In this document: piece by piece, positions 6,858 through 15,949 of the stretch
Numbering within the stretch: the stretch's first letter is position 1
Layout of the letters: the number at the start of each line of letters is the position of its first letter
Assembly (NCBI GenBank): GCA_900552115.1
Contig: URYP01000005.1
Location: 1 to 43,213 of the forward strand
Source: an uncultured Oscillospiraceae bacterium
GTDB lineage: Bacteria; Bacillota; Clostridia; Oscillospirales; Acutalibacteraceae
Direction: 5' to 3'
DNA: 43,213 bases
Notes under the pieces: generated by a model
What the model saw: the letters and a program-made list of their open reading frames with translations, nothing else
The model's database searches: none
What the model was told of the DNA's origin: nothing
Translations under genes and position numbers: made by a program

Positions 6858-8651
6858 ATGGCCGAAACATTGAAAGGGCTGAAACGTTCGCATTACTGTG
6901 GTGATTTGCGGGCGTCGGAGGAAGGACAGGAGGTAACCGTCTGCGGCTGGGTGCAGCGGCAGCGGGATCTGGGCCAGTTGATTTTTGTGGATTTGCGGGA
7001 CCGCACCGGCATTGTGCAGCTGGCGTTTGATGAAAACACCGACCGCGCCGTGTTTGACAAGGCGTTCGGCGTGCGCAGCGAATATGTACTGGCTGTCAGG
7101 GGACGGGTGCGGATTCGTTCGGCTAAAAATGAGACGATTCCCACCGGGGAAATCGAGATTGCCGCCGAGGAGCTGCGGGTCCTGAATAAGGCGGATACGC
7201 CCCCCTTTGAAATTGTGGAAAACTCGGCTACCGCTGAAGCGACGCGGCTAAAATACCGGTATCTGGATTTGAGGCGGCCGGATTTGCAGCGCAATATTCT
7301 GATGCGCCACCGGATCGCCAAAATTACACGCGATTATTTTGATGAACAGGGTTTTATTGAAATCGAGACCCCCATGCTGATCCGCTCAACGCCCGAAGGC
7401 GCGCGCGATTTTCTGGTGCCGTCGCGTCTGCATAATGGGGAGTTTTATGCGCTCCCCCAGTCTCCGCAGCTGTATAAGCAGCTTTCCATGGTGGCCGGCT
7501 TTGACCGGTATATGCAGCTGGCGCGCTGTTTCCGCGACGAAGATCTGCGGGCGGACCGCCAGCCGGAATTTACCCAGATCGACCTGGAAATGTCCTTTGT
7601 GGACGTGGAAGATGTGCTGGCTATCGGTGAAGGGTATATGAAAACCGTGTTTGAGCAGGCTCTGGGAGAAACCGTTTCCCTGCCCCTGCCCCGCCTGACC
7701 TATACGCAGGCAATGGAACGCTTTGGTTCGGATAAGCCGGATACCCGGTTCGGCATGGAAATTGTGGATATCAGCGATATCGCCAAAGGCTGCGGGTTCG
7801 GCGTATTTGCTTCGGCCGTCGAGGGAGGCGGCACCGTGCGGGCCATTACCGCCAAACAGGCGGCGGCGAAACTTACACGCAAGGAAATTGATAAGCTGAC
7901 GGAATTTGTGCGGGGTATCGGCGCAAAGGGACTGGCTTGGGTGCGCTGGGTGGAGGAAAAGCCGGCCGCGTCCTTTGCTAAATTCCTGTCGGAGGACGAG
8001 ATGCAGTCTCTGCTGGCGGCGGCCGGCGCCGAACAGGGCGATGTGGTGCTGATCGTGGCCGATACGGTGAAAAAGCATGTGCTGACCACATTGGGTGCGC
8101 TGCGCCTGGAAGTAGCGGATAAACTGGAGATCGAGCGCCGCGGCTATCGGCTGTTGTGGATAACCGAATTCCCCTTCTTTGAGTGGGATGAAGAAGCCGG
8201 TCAGTTTGTCGCCATGCACCATCCCTTTACCTCGCCGCTGGACGAGTGCGTGGAGTATCTGGACACCGCGCCGGAAAAGGTGTATGCCAAGGCGTATGAT
8301 TTGGTGCTCAACGGGGTGGAGCTGGCCAGCGGTTCGATCCGGATCACCGATCCGGATCTGCAGGGGCGGATGTTCCGCGCGCTGGGATTGTCTGAGGAGG
8401 AAATTGAGCAGAAATTCGGGTTCCTGACCGACGCATTCCGTTACGGCGCGCCGCCTCACGGCGGCATGGGCATCGGCCTGGACCGGCTTTGCATGCAGAT
8501 GCTCGGCGCGGATACCCTGCGGGACGTCGTTGCCTACCCGAAGGTGCAGAATATGACCGAACCTATGACCGAATGCCCCGCGCCGGCGGAAGCCGTGCAG
8601 CTCGAGGAACTGGGGCTTCAGGTGTGTCCGCGGGCGAAGGACGAGGAGTGA
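6858..8651 (+). CDS. aspS: Aspartate-tRNA ligase, bacterial discriminating type (AspRS1)
   Basis: It charges tRNA-Asp. The 597-residue protein has the full bacterial plan: an N-terminal OB-fold anticodon-binding domain (to about 110), class II catalytic core, the bacterial GAD insertion (about 295-420) and the C-terminal extension. Motif 2 is CFRDEDLRADRQPEFTQID and motif 3 is GIGLDRL. In the anticodon domain the loop reads R-D-L-G (Leu38), and a Lys sits at the position of E. coli Lys82 (R-S-A-K). Both match E. coli-like enzymes specific for tRNA-Asp. This matters because a second AspRS at 30422-32167 has R-D-H-G instead. It lies directly after hisS, probably in one transcript. Confidence 0.96.
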   Translation: MAETLKGLKRSHYCGDLRASEEGQEVTVCGWVQRQRDLGQLIFVDLRDRTGIVQLAFDENTDRAVFDKAFGVRSEYVLAVRGRVRIRSAKNETIPTGEIEIAAEELRVLNKADTPPFEIVENSATAEATRLKYRYLDLRRPDLQRNILMRHRIAKITRDYFDEQGFIEIETPMLIRSTPEGARDFLVPSRLHNGEFYALPQSPQLYKQLSMVAGFDRYMQLARCFRDEDLRADRQPEFTQIDLEMSFVDVEDVLAIGEGYMKTVFEQALGETVSLPLPRLTYTQAMERFGSDKPDTRFGMEIVDISDIAKGCGFGVFASAVEGGGTVRAITAKQAAAKLTRKEIDKLTEFVRGIGAKGLAWVRWVEEKPAASFAKFLSEDEMQSLLAAAGAEQGDVVLIVADTVKKHVLTTLGALRLEVADKLEIERRGYRLLWITEFPFFEWDEEAGQFVAMHHPFTSPLDECVEYLDTAPEKVYAKAYDLVLNGVELASGSIRITDPDLQGRMFRALGLSEEEIEQKFGFLTDAFRYGAPPHGGMGIGLDRLCMQMLGADTLRDVVAYPKVQNMTEPMTECPAPAEAVQLEELGLQVCPRAKDEE

Positions 8652-8838
8652 CCGCGCCCGGCGGGGAAGGGAAAACCGATACGGACTCGTTCGGTACCGG
8701 CCTGACGGCTGCGGCGTGAGAGCGAAAAATCACAGACCCCTCACAGAACCTTTAAAGACTGTTTACAAATTCAGAGGGGAATGTATTGTAAAATAGAAAA
8801 CGTGACTATATTTCTAACACAGGAGGGATTTCAATACC

Positions 8839-9801
8839 ATGATCGAGGTACAGAACCTGGTGAAGCGATACGGCAGCCACGAAGCGGTACGGGGTATCAG
8901 CTTTCAGGTGAACGACGGCGAAATTCTGGGCTTCCTTGGCCCGAACGGCGCCGGCAAGTCGACCACCATGAATATCCTTACAGGATATCTGTCGGCCACC
9001 AGCGGCACAGTGAAAATCAATGGCGCGGATATCCTGGAAGACCCCAACAAAGCGAAGGCCGCCATCGGCTATCTGCCGGAACAGCCGCCGCTGTACATGG
9101 ACATGACGGTGCGGGAATACCTGAATTTTATGTACGATCTGAAAAAGTGCGCGCTTCCCCGCACCAAGCATATTGCGGAAATCTGCCGCCTGATGAAAAT
9201 TGACAACGTGTATGGGCGGCTGATTAAGAATCTCTCCAAGGGCTACCGGCAGCGGGTTGGGTTCGCGCAGGCGCTGATCGGCAACCCGCCGGTTCTGGTG
9301 CTGGACGAGCCTACGGTCGGTCTCGATCCGTCCCAAATCATTGAAATCCGTTCCCTGATTAAGAGCCTGGGCAAACATCATACGGTGATTTTATCCTCCC
9401 ACATCCTCTCCGAGATCGAAGCGGTCTGCGACCGGGTGGTCATTATCAACAACGGGGAAATTGTGGCCGACGATACGGCGGCGGCACTGTCCGAGCAGTT
9501 TTCGAAGGACAGTCGTATGCTGGTGCGGGTGGCCGGACCGGGCAAGGATGTGCTGGCGCTGCTGTCCCGTATACCGGGTGTGCGCCACGTCAATGCCATG
9601 GGCGAAAAGGAACCGGGGGCTTTTGATTACGCGCTGATTCCGGAAGCGGGCAGCGATGTGCGGCGCGAGGTATTCCTGCGCCTGGCCGAGCGCGGCTGGG
9701 TTATGCTGGGCATGCGGTCCATGCAGAAAACGCTGGAAGAAATCTTCATTACGCTGACCGGCAGCGGAACCGCGAACAAAACCGAAAAGGAGGGGGCGTA
9801 A
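8839..9801 (+). CDS. ABC transporter ATP-binding protein (GldA-like)
   Basis: This is the ATPase subunit of an ABC-2 type exporter and the first gene of a four-gene cassette. Its 320 residues hold one nucleotide-binding domain: Walker A GPNGAGKST (34-42), Q-loop near LPEQPP, signature LSKGYRQR (132-139), Walker B VLVLDEP (152-158) and H-loop His188. A C-terminal region of about 90 residues follows, as in exporter-type ATPases such as GldA/CcmA. The start at ATG 8839 gives a perfect N-terminus (MIEVQNLVKRYG), with AGGAGG about 13 bases upstream. The permease begins three bases after its stop. The substrate cannot be told from the sequence. Confidence 0.94.
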   Translation: MIEVQNLVKRYGSHEAVRGISFQVNDGEILGFLGPNGAGKSTTMNILTGYLSATSGTVKINGADILEDPNKAKAAIGYLPEQPPLYMDMTVREYLNFMYDLKKCALPRTKHIAEICRLMKIDNVYGRLIKNLSKGYRQRVGFAQALIGNPPVLVLDEPTVGLDPSQIIEIRSLIKSLGKHHTVILSSHILSEIEAVCDRVVIINNGEIVADDTAAALSEQFSKDSRMLVRVAGPGKDVLALLSRIPGVRHVNAMGEKEPGAFDYALIPEAGSDVRREVFLRLAERGWVMLGMRSMQKTLEEIFITLTGSGTANKTEKEGA

Positions 9802-9804
9802 CCA

Positions 9805-10515
9805 ATGGCAGCCATATTTAAACGGGAATTCAAGGCGTATTTTACCTCGCCGATCGGTTACTTTGTGCTGGCAATACTGTTTTTCTTTTCGGGCTGGTTT
9901 TTCTACGCCGGCAACCTGTCCACCAACAGCGCCGACCTGTCGAGTGTGTACAACAGCCTGTTCAGCATTGTCCTTTTGGCGGTGCTTCCCATCTTGACCA
10001 TGCGTCTTTTCAGCGATGAAAAACGGCAGAAAACCGATCAGGCGCTTTTGACGGCTCCTGTCAGCCTTACCGGCATCGTCATCGGCAAGTTTTTGGCGGC
10101 GCTGCTGCTGTTTGCAATCGGCATTGCCATCACCTTTGTATATGCAGTCATCGTCGCGTTCCAGGTGACGCCCGACTGGATGGTGATTATCGGCAATTAC
10201 CTGGGCCTGCTTCTGCTGGGCGGCGCGGTCATCGGTATCGGCCTGATGATATCCAGCCTGACGGAAAGCATGTTTATCGCCGCGCTGGGTACCTTCGGCG
10301 TATCTTTCCTGCTGGTGATGCTGGATAACCTGACCACCATTTTTTCGGGAAACACGCTGGTCAAGAGCGTTGTGGACTTCCTGTCGGTGTCCCAGCGGTA
10401 TAACAACTTTACAATGGGACTGATTAACTATAACGACGTCATCTTCTTTCTCAGCATACAGGCACTGTTTCTTTTCCTGACGGTGCGGGTGCTGGATCAT
10501 AAGAGATGGAGCTGA
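9805..10515 (+). CDS. ABC-2 type permease (GldF-like)
   Basis: The membrane partner of the preceding ATPase. The 236 residues carry about six hydrophobic segments: one after KREFKAYFTSPIGYFVLAI at the N-terminus, then near residues 50, 95, 130, 160 and 215. The KREFKAYFTSPIGY opening and the LLTAPVSLTGIVIGKFLAA block are typical of GldF/ABC-2 permeases. The gene sits three bases after the ATPase and 16 bases before the GldG-like gene, so these are one transcript. Confidence 0.92.
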   Translation: MAAIFKREFKAYFTSPIGYFVLAILFFFSGWFFYAGNLSTNSADLSSVYNSLFSIVLLAVLPILTMRLFSDEKRQKTDQALLTAPVSLTGIVIGKFLAALLLFAIGIAITFVYAVIVAFQVTPDWMVIIGNYLGLLLLGGAVIGIGLMISSLTESMFIAALGTFGVSFLLVMLDNLTTIFSGNTLVKSVVDFLSVSQRYNNFTMGLINYNDVIFFLSIQALFLFLTVRVLDHKRWS

Positions 10516-10531
10516 GAAGGAGGGGTGCCAA

Positions 10532-12226
10532 GTGAAAAACGATCAGTTTGACAAGAAAAGCATGCCGGACGGGATCGAGGCCGGCATGACGCCGGAGACA
10601 GCCGGCGTGCAGGATAATACCGAACCGGCCGGGGATACGCCGGCCGCGGTGCTGGACGATGCCGTGGGGGAGGATATGCCCGCGGAAAACCTGATGGAAA
10701 GCCAGCCGAAAAAGAAAGGCCCCAACCGCCGGCTGCGTTACGGCGGCATGGCCGTGCTGGTAACGGTGCTGGTGGTCGTCGGCGCGGTGGTCCTGAATAT
10801 TTTGGCCGACGTGATGTTTAACCGGTTCCCGCTGAGCCTGGACCTGACCTCCGACGACCGGTATACCGTGTCGCAGGAGACAGTGGATATGATCAAAACG
10901 GTGGATAAACCGGTGGAGATTATCGCCTTTTTCCGGGAAGAGGATATCAATAACCCGGGGACTACGCTGGCGGAAATGAACACCGTTTATAAACAGCTCC
11001 ATGAGACGTGGAACCAGTATAAGCTGCAGTCCGGTGGCAAGGTGACGGTTCAGTATGTAGACCTTACCAACCAGCCCGCGCTGCTGACACAGTATAAATC
11101 CTACGGCGACATTCAGGAGGGCAGCATCCTGTTCCGCAGCGGCGAAGGCAGCGCGGAGCGCTACCGCCTGAAAACCATCAACGATTTTTACAGCTACGAG
11201 ACGGATCAATATGGGTATTCGCTGACAAGCTTCACCTCAAAGGTGGAGATGACCACCGCTTCCTGTGTTAAAGCCGTCATCAGCGACGTGGATATACAGG
11301 CCATGCTGCTGACCGGCCATGATGAGGACAGCGCCACGGCATCGACGCTGAAGGACCTGTTCGGCCTAAACGGCTATACGGTGGAAGAAGTCAATTTGTC
11401 ATCGGCACAGGAAATCGGTGAGAAAGTCACGACCGCGATCGTGGCGGCTCCCGCCAAGGATTTCACCGATGCGGAAATTACCCGCCTGCGCGACTGGCTG
11501 ACAAACGACGGCAAGCTGGGCCGCAACCTGATGGTGGTGCTGAACAATCTCGCCACTTCAAAGGATTGCCCCAACCTGTATGAATTCCTCAACGACGGGT
11601 ACCAGATCGAGGTGACCGACAACCAGGTGGTGGAAACCACGGCCAGCCGGGCCTATGCCGGTTCGGCGCAGGTCATATACGGCGACCTGCCGGAAAGTCC
11701 CATACAGGAAACCGCTAAAGAAGCCGGTGTGCTGAACGTCATGCCCCGCCAGATCGTGCTGAAAGCGGGTACGGACACCAGCAAGCCGCTGTATAACATC
11801 CCCATGGTCACTTTCCCGGAGAGCAGCCGTATCGCGTCGCTGCTGGACGGGGAAAACGCTGAGGCGAAAGAAGCCGGCGAGTATCCGGTGGTCGGTATGG
11901 GAATGGCGGTCAAATGGACCTATGACAACAGCGGCGAAGAATCGGTGATGGTGCAGACCAATGTGGTGGTGTGCAACCAGGGCCTCGCCAACGACACGGT
12001 TTTTAAGATGCAGAATGTACAGAATGAAAAAGTGGTGCTGGATGCCATGAACTATATCAATGGCCAGGAAGACAGCATCACCATATCCGGGAAAGATCTC
12101 ACCCAGACCAGCCTGGAGTTCAGCGCCGGCTCGGCCAATACGCTGGGAATCCTTCTGGCCATCGTCCTGCCGGTCGGTATGCTCGTCATCTGCCTCGTGG
12201 TCTTCCTGAGGAGGAGACATTTATGA
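10532..12226 (+). CDS. GldG-like ABC transporter auxiliary protein
   Basis: A 564-residue membrane protein of the type found beside GldF permeases (ABC_transp_aux, formerly linked to gliding motility in Bacteroidetes). The N-terminal 65 residues are acidic and low in complexity. A membrane helix follows at about 70-95 (AVLVTVLVVVGAVVLNIL), then a large extracytoplasmic domain beginning LDLTSDDRYTVSQETVDMIK, the usual motif of this family, and a C-terminal helix (about 540-560) ending in FLRRRHL. The start is GTG 10532 with AAGGAGG just upstream. Its stop overlaps the next ATG by four bases (ATGA). The real function outside gliding bacteria is unknown; export of an envelope component is the usual guess. 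Confidence 0.88.
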   Translation: MKNDQFDKKSMPDGIEAGMTPETAGVQDNTEPAGDTPAAVLDDAVGEDMPAENLMESQPKKKGPNRRLRYGGMAVLVTVLVVVGAVVLNILADVMFNRFPLSLDLTSDDRYTVSQETVDMIKTVDKPVEIIAFFREEDINNPGTTLAEMNTVYKQLHETWNQYKLQSGGKVTVQYVDLTNQPALLTQYKSYGDIQEGSILFRSGEGSAERYRLKTINDFYSYETDQYGYSLTSFTSKVEMTTASCVKAVISDVDIQAMLLTGHDEDSATASTLKDLFGLNGYTVEEVNLSSAQEIGEKVTTAIVAAPAKDFTDAEITRLRDWLTNDGKLGRNLMVVLNNLATSKDCPNLYEFLNDGYQIEVTDNQVVETTASRAYAGSAQVIYGDLPESPIQETAKEAGVLNVMPRQIVLKAGTDTSKPLYNIPMVTFPESSRIASLLDGENAEAKEAGEYPVVGMGMAVKWTYDNSGEESVMVQTNVVVCNQGLANDTVFKMQNVQNEKVVLDAMNYINGQEDSITISGKDLTQTSLEFSAGSANTLGILLAIVLPVGMLVICLVVFLRRRHL

Positions 12227-13791
12227 GTAAACGCGTACGCACCATGATCATCGCGCTGGTGGCGGTCGTGGCGCTGGGCGGCGGCCTGGCCGCCGTGCTG
12301 CTGCTCACCGATCCGAAAGACAGCGGCGCAGACAGCAGCGATTCCAGTACGCCCGCTATTTCCCTGCTGGACAAAAGCAAGGATAAGGATGGGAAAACGC
12401 TGGAAAAGCCAGTGGCCAAAGTGGAGGTTCAAACCGGGGACGAAACCTTTACGATTTCCGACAACAAGGACGGGGCGTTGTCCGTACAGACCTATCAGGA
12501 CCTGCCGATTCATACCGACAATGTGAACAGCCTGACCGGCGCATTGGCCTCCATTTCTGCCACCCGCAAGCTGGATAATCCGCAGGCGCCCTCCGAATAT
12601 GGCTTTGACAAGCCGCTCGGAAAAGTAAACGTCACTTATGCGGATGGGTCTACCTATTCGTTTGAAATCGGTATGAAGTCGGAAGTGTCCGATGAAGCGT
12701 ATTTCCGCGCCTCGGGCAGCGACGATATCTATCTGGTAGCGGAAACATTTGCCGACACGGTGCTCGGCAAATCGACAAAGTATATTGGTACGGCGCTAAT
12801 ATCCGCGCCTACTGTCAAGGATGACGACGAGGAGGGCGAACCGGTTCTGCGTGATATTGAACTCAGCGGTTCCGTGCGGGAAGGAGAACCCCTATCGGTG
12901 CGCCGGGTCAACAGCAATGACAGCGAGACGTATTCCCTGTATACCTATGTTATAGAGAAACCATTTTTCCGCGGGACCGGGGATGAAGCCGCCTCGGGCG
13001 CGTTTGATTCCGCGTATTCGCTAGTCGCCGACGAAGCGGCGATTGCGCACCCCACAGAAAAGCAGAAGAAAGACTGTGGCTTTGACAAACCTTATTCGGT
13101 GGCCAAAATGAATCTGGCGGTAGAAACGACAGAGCCGAAAAACGGCACGACTACGACTACGGCGGCCGGGACGACAGGCACCGGGGAAGAAGAAACGGTC
13201 ACCAAGTACTACAATGTGGAAGGGCATACGGTAACGGTCGGCAAAAAAGCCGACGGCGAGCAGTACTATGTCATGGTCAATGATCTGGATGTGATTTATC
13301 TGGTGTCGGCTTCGTCTATCCCGTGGCTGGATGTCACGTATAATGACGTGGTGACCACCATGCTGTTCCTGCAGGACATTACAGGGATCCAGTCGATCGC
13401 GGTAACGGAAAACGGCAAGGAAACCCGGTTCGACATGACGCATGACGAAGAAGCGGAGGATTCCGACGACGCACTGACGGTGAAGGTGGGCGGCAAACAG
13501 TTGTCTACGGCCCAGTTCCGCCAGTTTTATCAGGTACTGATGGGGGTAAAACGCATTGACAAAGCGGATAAGACCCCGTCCGGCGATCCAGATATGATTA
13601 TCCGGATCAATCCGATAAGCAGCCAGGACCAAACCATCATTGCCAAGCTGTATAAGACCTCCGGCAGCCGATATACCTGCGTGATGCAGGATGGCGACCG
13701 GTATCAGGTGGCGGCGGGAACCGTGGAAGCGGTATCCAAGCAAATGGCCAATTACTTGGCGGGAAAAGAAGTGCTGGTCTATGAAGGCTAG
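12223..13791 (+). CDS. DUF4340 domain protein, partner of the GldFG-type exporter
   Basis: The 522-residue protein has an N-terminal signal anchor (residues 5-27, IIALVAVVALGGGLAAVLLL) and a long extracytoplasmic part rich in Asp, Thr and Ser. The pattern is that of DUF4340 proteins: repeated beta-rich modules with DNPQAPSEYGFDKPLGKVNV and, later, CGFDKPYSVAKMNL, so the domain seems duplicated. A Thr-rich linker lies near residue 310. It starts inside the GldG-like stop codon and ends 28 bp before a strong terminator, so it closes the cassette. DUF4340 genes regularly accompany GldFG-like transporters; the biochemical role is not known. Confidence 0.87.
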   Translation: MSKRVRTMIIALVAVVALGGGLAAVLLLTDPKDSGADSSDSSTPAISLLDKSKDKDGKTLEKPVAKVEVQTGDETFTISDNKDGALSVQTYQDLPIHTDNVNSLTGALASISATRKLDNPQAPSEYGFDKPLGKVNVTYADGSTYSFEIGMKSEVSDEAYFRASGSDDIYLVAETFADTVLGKSTKYIGTALISAPTVKDDDEEGEPVLRDIELSGSVREGEPLSVRRVNSNDSETYSLYTYVIEKPFFRGTGDEAASGAFDSAYSLVADEAAIAHPTEKQKKDCGFDKPYSVAKMNLAVETTEPKNGTTTTTAAGTTGTGEEETVTKYYNVEGHTVTVGKKADGEQYYVMVNDLDVIYLVSASSIPWLDVTYNDVVTTMLFLQDITGIQSIAVTENGKETRFDMTHDEEAEDSDDALTVKVGGKQLSTAQFRQFYQVLMGVKRIDKADKTPSGDPDMIIRINPISSQDQTIIAKLYKTSGSRYTCVMQDGDRYQVAAGTVEAVSKQMANYLAGKEVLVYEG

Positions 13792-13818
13792 AGAATGACC
13801 CGATACAATGGTTATGGA

Positions 13819-13859
13819 GAACCGTCGGCACCCATTAAGGGCGCCGGCGGTTCCTTTTT
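13819..13859 (+). terminator. Intrinsic terminator after the ABC cassette
   Basis: A 15-bp stem (13819-13833 with 13839-13853, two non-Watson-Crick positions), loop ATTAA, then CTTTTT. It ends the 8839-13791 transcript. Confidence 0.9.
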
Positions 13860-13912
13860 GGGATGAAATCAAGCGGGATGGCCGAAAAACCGCGTTAGGA
13901 TGCAAATTTTCC

Positions 13913-13941
13913 TTGCATTTTTCAGGCAATAGTGGTACACT
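13913..13941 (+). promoter_or_regulatory. Promoter of the rimP-nusA-infB operon
   Basis: TTGCAT (13913-13918), a 17-bp spacer and TACACT (13936-13941) with TGG directly before it (extended -10). It lies 60 bp after a terminator and about 70 bp before rimP, just where the transcription/translation operon should begin. Confidence 0.75.
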
Positions 13942-14012
13942 ATCTAACAGTAGAATAGTAAACGTATGTAAAGGAGTGGGGCAACCCGCTCTTTTATCTT
14001 TGATAGGGGGAA

Positions 14013-14516
14013 ATGCGAAACACTATGGCACAGGCAAAAAAATCAGGCGGAAATACGGTGGCTGTCTGCCGTCGCCTGGCGGAGCCGGTCGCACAGGAAC
14101 TGGGACTGACGCTGTGGGACGTGCGCTTTGTCAAGGAAGGGGCGTCCTGGTATCTGCGGTTTATGATCGATAAGCCGGAGGGCGTTTCCATTGACGACTG
14201 CGTGGCCATGTCCCGCCGGATGAATCCGATCCTGGATGAAGCGGATCCCATTGCGCATGCGTATTGCATGGAGGTTATGTCCCCCGGTGTCGAGCGGGAG
14301 CTCACACGCCCGGAACATTTTGTCGCCTGCGCCGGGCTTCCGGTCGCGGTACGGCTGATCCGCCCACTGGATGGCGTGCGGGAGTTCTGCGGGGTTCTCA
14401 AAGGACTGGAAGAGGAGGCGGTTCTTCTGGAAACCGAAGACGGGGAGCGCTCCTTTAACCGTAAAGATATCAGCGTGGTTCATGTAATCGACGACGAGGA
14501 GGAACCTCTGGAATAA
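14013..14516 (+). CDS. rimP: Ribosome maturation factor RimP
   Basis: RimP assists maturation of the 30S ribosomal subunit. The 167-residue protein has the two RimP domains: an N-terminal alpha/beta domain with ELGLTLWDVRFVKEGASWYLRFMID, then the conserved M-S-P-G-V-E-R-E-L block near residue 92, and a C-terminal SH3-like barrel. Two starts are possible. ATG 14013 lies only two bases after AGGGGG, while ATG 14025 lies 14 bases after it, so neither spacing is ideal; the shared remainder is unaffected. It is the first gene of the rimP-nusA-rnpM-ylxQ-infB series, an order conserved across Firmicutes. Confidence 0.95.
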   Translation: MRNTMAQAKKSGGNTVAVCRRLAEPVAQELGLTLWDVRFVKEGASWYLRFMIDKPEGVSIDDCVAMSRRMNPILDEADPIAHAYCMEVMSPGVERELTRPEHFVACAGLPVAVRLIRPLDGVREFCGVLKGLEEEAVLLETEDGERSFNRKDISVVHVIDDEEEPLE

Positions 14517-14561
14517 ACGCCCCATGGCGGCGTCAACTGATGACAGGGAGGAAAACGGAAA

Positions 14562-15638
14562 ATGGCTAAGGTAAGTAAAAACGACGAATTCTTTGAGGCG
14601 CTGAGCCTGCTGGAAAAAGAAAAAGGGATCCCCGGGGACTATTTGCTGGAAAAAATCCGGGCGGCAATTATTATTGCTATTAAACGGGATTTTGGCGGCA
14701 AGGACAACATATCGGTAATTATGGACCCGGAAACGCATGAGTTCTGCGCGTCGATCCGCAAAACCGTGGTGGAAGAAATCGAGGATCCGGATGAGGAGAT
14801 GCTGCCTGAGCAAGCGCAGCGGTATTCCAAAAACGCCAAGGTGGGCGATGTGGTGGAGATTGACCTGGAAACCAAGCAGTTTGGACGCATTGCCGCCCAG
14901 ACGGCCAAGCATGTCATCCGCCAGGGTATCCGCGAAGCCGAACGCGGCCAGCAAATGCAGGAATTCCAGCGCCGCAACCAGGAACTGGTCACTGCGCTGG
15001 TGACACGCGTCGATCCTCGCACCGGAGCGGCGACGGTGGAAATTGGAAAGGCCGAGGCGGTGCTGCCCCAGACCGAACAAATTGAAGGGGAGACCCTGCG
15101 CGAAGGGGAACGTGTCAAAGTGTATGTCGTGGATGTGCGGGATACAGAAAAGGGTCCGCGCGCGCTGATTTCGCGCACTCATCCTGGGCTGGTAAAACGC
15201 CTGTTTGAGATGGAGGTGCCGGAGATTTTCGGTGGCACGGTGGAAATCAAGGCGATTTCCCGCGAGGCCGGCTCTCGCACCAAAATGGCGGTGCAGGCGC
15301 ATGACGCCAACGTTGACGCGGTGGGAGCCTGCATCGGCCCCCGCAGTTCCCGCGTGGCCGGCATCGTGGAAGAACTCGGCGGCGAAAAAATTGACATTGT
15401 GGAATACAGCGAGGATCCGGAGGTCTTTATCGCGGCGTCGCTGGCCCCGGCCAAGGTGCTGTCGGTTAAGGTGGACCCGGATGGCGCCAAAAGCTGCCGG
15501 GTAACGGTGCCCGACGCACAGCTGTCGCTGGCCATCGGCAACAAAGGGCAGAACGCCCGTTTGGCCGCGCGGCTGACCGGCTGGAAGATTGATATCCGGC
15601 CGGAAAGCGGATTTTACGGAGAAACCGAAGAAGGCTGA
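14562..15638 (+). CDS. nusA: Transcription termination/antitermination factor NusA
   Basis: NusA binds RNA polymerase and modulates pausing, termination and antitermination. The 358 residues contain an N-terminal polymerase-binding domain (1-125), an S1 domain (about 135-200, ending GPRALISRTHPGLVKRLFEMEVPEI), and KH1 and KH2 domains (about 205-345, with the G-P-R-S-S-R and IGNKGQNARLAARLTGWKID signatures). It ends right after KH2, as Gram-positive NusA does; the acidic repeats of E. coli NusA are absent. GGGAGG lies upstream of the ATG. rnpM follows after 38 bp. Confidence 0.97.
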   Translation: MAKVSKNDEFFEALSLLEKEKGIPGDYLLEKIRAAIIIAIKRDFGGKDNISVIMDPETHEFCASIRKTVVEEIEDPDEEMLPEQAQRYSKNAKVGDVVEIDLETKQFGRIAAQTAKHVIRQGIREAERGQQMQEFQRRNQELVTALVTRVDPRTGAATVEIGKAEAVLPQTEQIEGETLREGERVKVYVVDVRDTEKGPRALISRTHPGLVKRLFEMEVPEIFGGTVEIKAISREAGSRTKMAVQAHDANVDAVGACIGPRSSRVAGIVEELGGEKIDIVEYSEDPEVFIAASLAPAKVLSVKVDPDGAKSCRVTVPDAQLSLAIGNKGQNARLAARLTGWKIDIRPESGFYGETEEG

Positions 15639-15676
15639 TTCATACGCCAAAGACATAAGGGAAGGGAGGAACCGCA

Positions 15677-15949
15677 ATGAAAACGAGAAAAATCCCGCTG
15701 CGTAAATGCACCGGCTGCGGGGAAATGAAGCCCAAAAAAGAGCTGGTCCGGGTGGTAAAGAGCCCCGAAGGCAATGTGTCGCTGGATTTGACCGGCAAGA
15801 AGCCGGGACGCGGTGCGTATGTCTGTTCCTCCCTGGCTTGTCTGCAGGCGGCCCGCAAGGCCCGGCGGCTGGAAAAAGGCTTTTCGTGCCGGATACCCGA
15901 CGAGGTGTATAACCAGATGGAAGAGGAGCTGAAAGCCCATGGCGGATAA
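15677..15949 (+). CDS. rnpM: YlxR/RnpM family RNA-binding protein
   Basis: A 90-residue basic protein of the YlxR (DUF448) family, which binds RNA and has been reported to modulate RNase P (hence RnpM). The family signatures are K-C-T-G-C-G with the following KPKKELVRVV, and G-K-K-P-G-R-G-A-Y-V-C near the middle. It overlaps the next gene by 11 bases and always sits between nusA and ylxQ or infB in this operon type. Confidence 0.95.
   Translation: MKTRKIPLRKCTGCGEMKPKKELVRVVKSPEGNVSLDLTGKKPGRGAYVCSSLACLQAARKARRLEKGFSCRIPDEVYNQMEEELKAHGG

Noticed and set aside
5443..6870. 475-codon frame on the minus strand over hisS
   Set aside because: It is a shadow of hisS; the plus-strand product has all HisRS motifs, and the minus-strand translation is rich in His and Arg without any known pattern.
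8762..8794. Promoter for the ABC cassette (TTTACA ... TAAAAT)
   Set aside because: The spacer is 21 bp; the alternative with 16 bp gives the poor -10 TATTGT. A promoter is expected here, but I cannot fix it.
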